DNA of 64,000 nucleotides from Epiperipatus broadwayi (taxonomy: Eukaryota; Onychophora; Udeonychophora; Euonychophora; Peripatidae). Both the position numbers and the translations under genes were made by a program. Of the stretch, positions 56,323 to 64,000 are shown piece by piece (within the stretch, counting starts at the first letter, position 1; each line of letters begins with the position of its first letter). The stretch lies in NCBI GenBank assembly GCA_028023455.1, contig JAQFVV010000020.1, positions 5,809,092-5,873,091 on the forward strand. The letters run 5' to 3'. The notes under the pieces were generated by a model. That model was given only the letters and a program-made list of their open reading frames with translations, was not told the DNA's origin and did not search any database.

Positions 56323-58950
56323 TAAATATATCTTGTTACTCCATCATATTAATACTAATGTAAAAATAAATACCAAGTTATAATTTAAGAATGTTGATTA
56401 AATTATTAGCACCAAGTATATTTTTGACAATTCACATCATATTCAAGGTTATTCTGCAGGAAAAAAACAATCTCCGATCATGGAAATAATAATAAAAATT
56501 GGACTGCTATTCCATGCTCATCACATATTATTAACAAAATAGTACCAATTTGTTCAGATAAATTTAATGTGAAATTTAGAATGCCCATTAATTTAAATAA
56601 ACCTATTAGCAATACAATGGATAAAATACAAACATTGGACTGGCCCAATGGGGTTTATGCTGTAGGTGCAGTCAAAGAATGGTCCATGTATATATAGTAG
56701 TGGACCAAGACTAACCTTAAAACAAGAATTACGCACCATTCTCTAACGTATAAAAAGTCATGGACAAAAGTAGATGCCATTAACACATCAGTCTTTTACA
56801 ATCATGAAAGAGATCATGGCCATAGTTTTGATCCAATGTTTGTTAAAATAAGGGTGTGAAAATTGGATCAAAAACAAAAAATCACAGAGGCATGGTTCAT
56901 TACAAAAAATGAAGCAGAGAACAAATACTATTCAAATCTGCAGAAAATAAGTTATTTCAGCAGATTAATCATGATTGTGCTGTGAAGGAATGGAAAGTAT
57001 ATTCAGTGCTAACAATTTAATAAACATCTTAGTATTTATTTACATATATATAATAACAGGATAGGGAGTTTTATGGTGGTCATCCCTGGCATGATGGCAA
57101 CATCATCATCAACACCAGTTGAACAAAATAAAAAATTTAACACAATATTTAATTTAAAATATGAAATAATGATAATGTAATGATTGACTATGAATCAAAT
57201 ATCACAAAATATATAAGAAATGTTATATATATTAAAGAGTATGAGATCTCTGATAGATCAGCCCAGTTAATTCCTTAGAGCAACTAAAAGTATAATTAAA
57301 TAAATTCACCAATCCATCAGTGTTATCAATAAATTAAAATAAGTAATACTCAAAATAATCATTCATTATCATGAATGATCAACAATAAAATAAATCAACA
57401 ATCTTGTGACTGGATGTGAAATGGGTCTACTGTGCACCAGGCCAACCATTTAGCTATTGCTAGCTTGGGAAATTATTTAACCATAAATTTGGATGCACTT
57501 ACTAAATGCTCATCAATCAGAATACACAATAATAAAAACAATAATGCTGGGATATTGAAACATTCTGATCATCGTTAATGCTCTGGCCATGTAGTACTTT
57601 AATGTACTGCCCAACTATAAACTTAATTTCTAATAAATACTAAACTAAATAAAATGTAGTGCATGGACTTTAAAGAGTATTCTCTTTGCAGCATCCAGGA
57701 AGATGATAATGATGATTGATAGAAATATCATTATCATCACTGGATGCCCATAAACACTAATATACATCCTGTTTAATATAGCAGATCATTATGCATGAAT
57801 TTAGCTCAGAGAACATAAGCTCTATTAGTGTTATTATGATCAAGGGATGATGCAACATATAACATCCTAAAACTTTAGAATTAAGATCACTGGAATAATT
57901 TTAACAATTAAATATAAGTTTATTAATAACAATAATAAAATGAAGTTAAGTCTATAGAATAAGGCTATACACATATAAGTTTTCTGATCTTGATTACTAT
58001 ACAAAATTCAAATTATTACATTGATTTTACAATACTTCCTAATGGCTTTACATTCAACATATATATAGATATGCGCACAGATGCACATTTTATAATATAC
58101 AATGAATACATTTCAATTTACATTTAATAAAATTTAAAAAATAATTAAATTTTATATGTGTTGATTGATATAAAAACAAAATTCAATTTATTACATTGTG
58201 GTTTACATATACGTTTTATTTGACACACATAATATATGCACATGTACATGTGATATAATAATTTCTAAACATAATTGAATTTTCCAAAATAATATTATTA
58301 ACATCTTTTATAATTAATTCCATTTTAAATCTACATATATTTCACTGCTTTGCTAATAAAGGCTTTTTCTTTTCTTTTTTAAAAAAATAAAATAAAATCA
58401 TTCTTGACAGGTTACTCTAAAAAATATTTAATTGATATATTATAACATCTTTAAAGTTAGATTATAAATGTTTCTTTTCCCTTAAAAACAAAAAGTACTA
58501 TCCTATAACAGTCTCTCTCTTATCACTGTTGATTAAAATTTATAAATGTCTTTAAAAATAATACAGCAGGTATTTTTTTCTAATCTAAAAAGATTCACTT
58601 TTTTTTTTAAAAAAAATCATCCATGAAATAATTCTTTATTCTTAGCTTTTTTCTTTTTAATTCAAAGTCAAGCCAAATTATTTACTTGTTATACAGATTT
58701 TTTATAAAATTTAAAATATTCTTTTTATATAGATATCACCATCACAGGTTGCTATTGATTATAACATTTTTAAATTTAAATATATAAATTTTAAATGATT
58801 TAAAATAATAATGTTCTAAATATGTCTATCACTTTTAAAATGTCAATTTGAAATGAATTTTTTAAAACAACTCACTTTATATAAATATGATGTAATGCAT
58901 TTATTGGTGGTTCCTTGCATTTAGATAAAGCAGCATATGTATAACAGTTT
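56323..58950. other. AT-rich intergenic, no gene seen
   Basis: No supported gene. 56470-57000 is slightly less AT-rich but frames are broken. Confidence 0.5.
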
Positions 58951-58955
58951 CTTTA

Positions 58956-59192
58956 TCAAGCTGATGGACTTTGGACAAGCTGGTAGACTGGCATGTAATC
59001 ATTAGAATAGGTATAATCCAGGAAATTGTTAGTCTGCAGTGATCTTCTATCCAGGATTGGATAGGGAAGCAAACTATCTTCTAGAACACATATGTGGCTA
59101 TGACATTTGGAAGTTGACCCATTTCTCTCCATTCTAATGGAAACATTACTATCATGAACTAGGGCAGCTGCCTCCTTCTGTCTTGACTTAGG
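58956..59192 (-). CDS. Unrecognised exon-like ORF
   Basis: Minus-strand frame open from 59192 to a stop at 58956-58958. From the ATG at 59132 it gives 58 residues, including RNGSTSKCHSHICVLEDS and ending YMPVYQLVQSPSA. Composition is protein-like and G+C is clearly above the surroundings. Upstream in frame is a TAG at 59193-59195. A TATA box on the same strand lies at 59351-59358. It may be a terminal exon, a small gene, or the leader of a solo LTR. No family recognised. Confidence 0.3.
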   Translation of the reverse strand, partial: PKSRQKEAAALVHDSNVSIRMERNGSTSKCHSHICVLEDSLLPYPILDRRSLQTNNFLDYTYSNDYMPVYQLVQSPSA

Positions 59193-59350
59193 CTATCTCT
59201 GATCCCTGACAGCTATCTGTAAAGCTCTGGAAACCAACTCTGACAACTGCTTTTCAAAATAAATTATTAGCAAAAACTAAAAAAAAACTATTAGCCAACT
59301 CTCCTCAAAAAAAATTTGCTAGGAAAACTAAACTAATGTTTTTATCCAGT

Positions 59351-59358
59351 CTTTTATA
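59351..59358 (-). promoter_or_regulatory. TATA box
   Basis: TATAAAAG on the minus strand, about 220 nt upstream of the ATG at 59132, with a GC-richer leader from about 59240 downward. Confidence 0.3.
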
Positions 59359-59976
59359 GCTAGATTGCTGGGGTGACAATAATTAAAAGCTGTTTTAATT
59401 AAAACTGTTTCTTATCTCTTTAATCCTTTTGAAAGCAACTTTGAAATTTTATCAAAAATCTGATCACTTAAAAATTTTCTAATAGATAAAAATGTTGTTC
59501 AATTAATTAAAAAGATTTCAAAATAGATAATATAAATTTTTACAATTATTAGTTTAACATGTTTGTTTTTAATTTCAAAATCAGAATACAATATTAATAT
59601 TTATTTAGACCTTTTTAACTGTTTATTTTATAATGAAATTTTATTTTAAATTCAAAATTATTTAAACTTTTATTAGAATTATTTTATTCCAGCAAATGTA
59701 GAAAAATAACTACAAAATTTTTGTCTGTTTATTTCTACTTTTCTTTTCAACTTTATATATATATGCACACACACTATGTTATTGCATTGTAAAAATAAGC
59801 AACCAATCAGATGAGCATTTGCCTCCTCACAATGTACACACAAGAACTGAAAATGATTACACGTATTTTTATAAGAGTGCAGAAACACTAAATATCTTCC
59901 TATGATAAACATATATTTTAATTAATGAAGCATTAAACAGATTTCAAATTATAAGACCCTCTTATTTTAAAATTCA

Positions 59977-60243
59977 CATGATCACTATCTCATACTAGCA
60001 CATAATTGTTATTAAACAATTCAAAACAAAGCAAAAACTTTCCATACAGTAGTGCCATCTTGTGCCAACAAGAGCAATCAATGGATGCCAGAATGCCACA
60101 AGCCAGAAACTAGTCTGGGAATATTGGATGAGTACCACTAGATAGGGATTTTATGCACAAGCCTTCTGGCATCCATTGATTGCTCTTGTTAGCACAAGAT
60201 GGCACTACTATATGGAGAGTGTTGCTTTGTTTTGAATTGTTTA
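59977..60243. mobile_element. Palindromic family 1 retroposon with half a hammerhead
   Basis: 267-bp insertion with a 13-bp TSD ATTTTAAAATTCA (59964-59976, 60244-60256). At 60094-60129 only the second half of the ribozyme remains (GCCACAAGCCAGAAACTAGTC and TTGGAT); CTGATGA and the first helix I strand are gone, replaced by the inverted arm that ends GGATGCCAGA. Confidence 0.75.
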
Positions 60244-60256
60244 ATTTTAAAATTCA

Positions 60257-60960
60257 TTGTCACAAGTATTCACAATTATATAAAAGATTCAGACTCTTCT
60301 TTCACTACAAATATATTTTATAAAATAAGCTTTACTTATCAGTGAGTTAACGATTTAAAACAACTAGGCTTTCACACCTGTATTAAATATCTAAATCTGA
60401 AATTAAAATTGAATGTGTGAAACATTAATTAAACAATGATATAAAAAACATCTAGTCACACCACTATATTCCATGAATATGATGTATAGTAAAAATATAT
60501 TGAAAGCATGCTAGACAGTAATAAAGCTAAATATTAAAAATCTACCTTTTCTGTGTGTATTTATGTTGGCTCGGAAAAGAAGAAAATTAGTGGCACTTTA
60601 ATATATATCATATATTGTTTGTTTTTAAATCTTGAATTTATTTATTATCATACATCTGTGTTTTGCTGTTCCATAATGCACAATAAAATTGTCAGAAATC
60701 CCCTAACTTGTGTGGGTGTTATATTAATGGTTAAATACAAAGAGAGAGAGATGTGTGATTGTGAATAAATTCAAGCTCTAAAATCAAGTTCATATTTATA
60801 ATATATGTGCAAAAGTCCATGAAAGCAGTCCATACCTAAATAATATCCAACAATATTAAGGATCTCAATCTAATGTCATGGCTACTCTTTCTGTCATAAA
60901 TATGGATATCCATCTTTAGCTATGGGCTAAAATGTTTAAATATGAATATCCACCTTTATC
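60257..60960. other. AT-rich intergenic, no gene seen
   Basis: No supported feature. Confidence 0.5.
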
Positions 60961-60965
60961 TATGG

Positions 60966-63060
60966 CCGGAGTTCTCAACCTTGTGCCCACGGGTGCACAT
61001 GTGCTCTTGGAGCTATTTACATGCGACCACGGCAAAGTGTTGAAATAATGGGAAAAAAATTAAAGAAAATAAATAAAAAGTTACTGTAGTTTTTAAAATT
61101 TTGCTAGTGAGAAATTTGCTAAACTGGCTACACTGACCGCCTATTATAATCATGCCTCCATCGATGTCTTTGTTGTATTAGAAGTAGGATATTAGTTGTC
61201 ACCGCATGTTGTTGTTGTAAACTCATACTCTTGTCATGACATGCTATTGATGTGTTGTGTTTTTTTTTTTGAAGTTATACTTCTTTTACATGATTAAGGG
61301 GGAAAGATGAGAATGAAATTTTAACATGCGCACACACACCGTCACACAAAAAACATAAATATAATGAAGTTATTTTGTATATACTTTAGCTAAATTTTTT
61401 CATAAGAGACCGAAGTGATTAATATTTTATATTGTGAATATTGTTGATCATATAACCTCATTTATTTACTCTTTAATGACAAAAAATTCTATACATAAAT
61501 ATCAAGAAGTGTTTCGAGATTTGAGGTTAACTCTTTCTGTAAGTATTATTTGTTGTTAGTAAAATAATAATTATTAATTTAATAATAATAAACTTTATAA
61601 TTATTACATATTCTGAAAATAACAGACGTCTAGCAATAGTTTGATATTTATTAACAAAACTTAAATTATTATTATTTTAAAAAAAAATAAAAATATGCAC
61701 ATAAAATTTTTTAAAATGTCTACAACTAAATTTTTTAAATTAATATTCATCTATTGTTATTTGATTGATTGATTTAAAAATTTAATATATTCCCGTACGT
61801 CTGCTACTTGCATGGTCACTTAGTATTATTTTTTAATTTTTTTGTTTTTTAATTTAAAAGTTTTTAATATATAATTTTGTTTTATTTTAGTCTTCGAGAT
61901 GGCTAAAACTAATGCTGAGACTTTTTGTCATGCCAAAGAAGTATAACTTCTAATGCGCGTATATAAGTTCACACGCCTATTTTTTTATATCAACATTTTA
62001 CCCCAAAATGAGTAATCCAAGTAAAAAAACAATGAACCTATCATTTTAACAAAGATTGTGAAGAAGACTACTTTGTTATCGAAATTAAGGAGAAATGTAT
62101 TTGCTTAATATGCAACAGTGTTGTGTCAGTGGCAAAAAAGCATAATGTTGAACGTTATTACAAAACTAATCGCAGTTCTTTTGAAGTTAATTATCTGCCT
62201 AAATTCAAGTTAAGAAAAATAAAGTTTAATCAACTAAAATCAGGGTTATCTACCCAGCAAGCATTTTTTTACCAGCCATAAAAATTAAAACGCCACTATT
62301 GCTTCCTTTAAAATTTCTCATTTGTTGGCAAAACGAAAAAAAAAATTTTTTTAGAAAGTGAACTAATTAAGGAAGCATTTCTCATTGGAGCTGATTCATT
62401 ATTTGAAGGATTTTCTAATAAGCAAAAAATTATTTCAGCAATACAAGATTTACCGTTATCAAACGATACAAGTACAAAAAGAATCCAGGTGATTTCAACA
62501 GATTTACAAAGTCAGTTGAAAAACAATTTGAAAGAATGTGAATATTTCTTATTACAATTAGACAAATCAATAGATATATCAGGTGCAGTGCAATTGGCAG
62601 TAATGATAAGAATGGTATTCAGTGATTTTAATGTGAAAGAAGAGCTATTAAAGTTACTATCAATGCAAGATGGAACAATGGGTGAAGATATTTATAAAAT
62701 CTTTAAAAATTACTCGATAGAAATTAATATGCCTTTGCACAAGTTATCAGCCATAATTACTGACGGTGTGCCAGCAATGGTGGACTGCAATAATGGATTC
62801 ATTTCCTATTGCAAGAAAGATGAATCCTTTCCAAACATTGTGTTATCACTGCATCATACATCAAGAATCATTATGTGTCAAAATATCCTTTAAACAAGTT
62901 ATGAATGTTGCTGTTAAAATAATTAACAAAATTCGAGGAAATCCTTTATCACACAGATTGTTTAAAGCCCTGGTCAAAAAGGACAAATTTTCCCAAGCTG
63001 ATCTTATCTTACCTACAGATATAAGATGGTTAAGTAAGTGCAAAGCATTTGCCTGATTTT
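60966..63060 (+). mobile_element. hAT-like DNA transposon remnant
   Basis: Starts with a hAT-like end, CCGGAGTTCTCAACC at 60966-60980, and contains a decayed BED-finger/hAT transposase at 62008-63056. Between them a 15-bp inverted repeat, GAAGTTATACTTCTT (61271-61285) and its complement (61936-61950). The 3' end was not identified. Confidence 0.55.
62008..63056 (+). pseudogene. hAT/ZBED-type transposase pseudogene
   Basis: Pieces in several frames: MSNPSKKTMN at 62008; a BED-like zinc finger (CLICNSVVSVAKKHNVERYY, CxxC kept, final His replaced by Tyr) at about 62098-62162; ISHLLAKRKK near 62315; then 62489-62893 with LDKSIDIS (first acidic site of the RNase H-like core) and ITDGVPAMV; then 62766-63056 in a shifted frame with CIIHQESLC and DIRWLS. 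This motif series is typical of hAT transposases and of domesticated ZBED/GTF2IRD2-like proteins. At least three frameshifts or stops; the C-terminal dimerisation region is missing. Confidence 0.8.
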
Positions 63061-64000
63061 TTTTTGATTTTTTGTAATAAGGAATTTACATAAGCCAAAA
63101 ATAAATAATATGAATACAATATTTACAATTTCTTCATGTCTAGTTACGCTTATAAAAAATGAAGCAAAATAATAATATAAATACAATATTTACAGTTTAT
63201 TCATGACATTGGGATGCAATCCATAATGGTTTCCAAAATTACAACAGACGTTACAAGAGCCTACAATATCCTGAAGATCTTAGTTGCTAAATTTAAAAAA
63301 AAGGAATTAATGTAAAATTTCAAGAAAAATAATAAATTCTGATAAATTTTCTATAAATTTTGATAAATTTCATGCGAGAATAGTTATTTCAATTTTTTGT
63401 ACTTACATTATAATGTAGAAATAACGTTGTTGTAACTTTTCATTCAGCTCATTTCCTTTTGGCCATAGTTGTTGTTTTTTTTTTTTGTAAATAATGATAA
63501 TGATTGAAATTTGGGATCTACCTGATACAGAACAGAATGAATGGAGTATTTCCAAAAGTACAGAATCCTACCCTCCATAAAAATGCGCATTAATGGTCAT
63601 GATATTAAAAATTAAAAACACCAGGGAACTGTGAGCCAACACTTGGATTTCTAATTGGCAAAATTTATGTGGTGTCAACCTCAACAACAACAAGAAGATT
63701 AATTTGTACCAATTTGGAAGCCATTTGAGGTTGCATGCTGCCAACATAAATAAACTGTGGAAGATTGTAGACCTCCCACTCATTTTCTGTAAATGTAACC
63801 CATCTTCAGGAAATTGTAGGCCTTCCTATCATTTTTTTGTAAATGTAACTAACATATATCCAGGAAGTAAGTAAAAAAGAAATTGAAATAAAGATTGGCA
63901 ATTCAATTTATAGGAATTTATTCATTTTTAAAAAAATTTAACATTAATTTTGGTAGATTGTTAATGAAATAGGATGCCATCTTGGTAAATCCTCAAAACT
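63061..64000. other. Intergenic, no gene seen
   Basis: A short duplicated block, TTTTCTGTAAATGTAAC and TTTTTTGTAAATGTAAC with GGAAATTGTAGGCC-like neighbours, at about 63782-63850. No coding support for the minus-strand ORF at 63568-63783. Confidence 0.45.

Overview
This is animal nuclear DNA from a very AT-rich invertebrate genome (roughly three quarters A+T by eye). No host gene can be placed with confidence. What can be identified is almost all mobile DNA: RTE-like LINEs, another degraded LINE, Penelope-like elements with a GIY-YIG nuclease, small non-autonomous LTR elements, tRNA-Gly-derived SINEs, a degraded hAT transposase, and short inverted-repeat retroposons that carry hammerhead ribozyme motifs. 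There is no operon structure and no bacterial-type gene. This mix suits molluscs (including cephalopods) and some other invertebrates, but the species cannot be fixed from the sequence.

Layout. 1-1.9 kb: 3' part of an RTE-like LINE. 2.6-3.7 kb: inverted-repeat element with hammerheads and a 13-bp target-site duplication (TSD). 5.6-5.8 kb: another short hammerhead-type element. 9.2-10.8 kb and 11.5-13.7 kb: two LTR elements without coding capacity, both with TSD ATAAG; a SINE lies between them. 13.75-15.8 kb: two more RTE pieces. 16.7-22.1 kb: a series of hammerhead-family elements, most with TSDs. 25.2-25.5 kb: the hammerhead copy with the cleanest core and stem I. 28.0-29.2 kb: degraded LINE. 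31.0-31.7 kb: 42-bp minisatellite. 31.8-38.4 kb: a 6.6-kb palindrome of two Penelope-like elements. 38.4-52 kb: AT-rich intergenic DNA with tandem duplications and a few GC-richer, TATA-preceded islands on the minus strand. 52.2-54.5 kb: SINEs, a long foldback, a hAT-like end and a G-quadruplex motif. 55.2-56.3 kb: a cluster of hammerhead-family copies. 58.9-59.4 kb: an exon-like island. 60.0-60.2 kb: another short element with TSD. 61-63.1 kb: hAT/ZBED-type transposase pseudogene.

The most interesting system is the hammerhead-bearing retroposons. At least three sequence families share the same fold: helix I with an internal loop, CTGATGA, a stem-loop II, GAAA, a minimal helix III, and a GTC or GTA cleavage triplet. 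Copies have TSDs of 11-17 bp. Copy boundaries repeatedly fall at or next to the predicted self-cleavage site, and one locus keeps a 472-nt unit running from cleavage site to cleavage site. This is the arrangement expected of Penelope-type pLTRs or metazoan retrozymes, where ribozyme-cut RNAs are reinserted. The Penelope-like elements in the same window could be the enzyme source; that is inference. All ribozyme folds were drawn by eye and need computation and in vitro testing.
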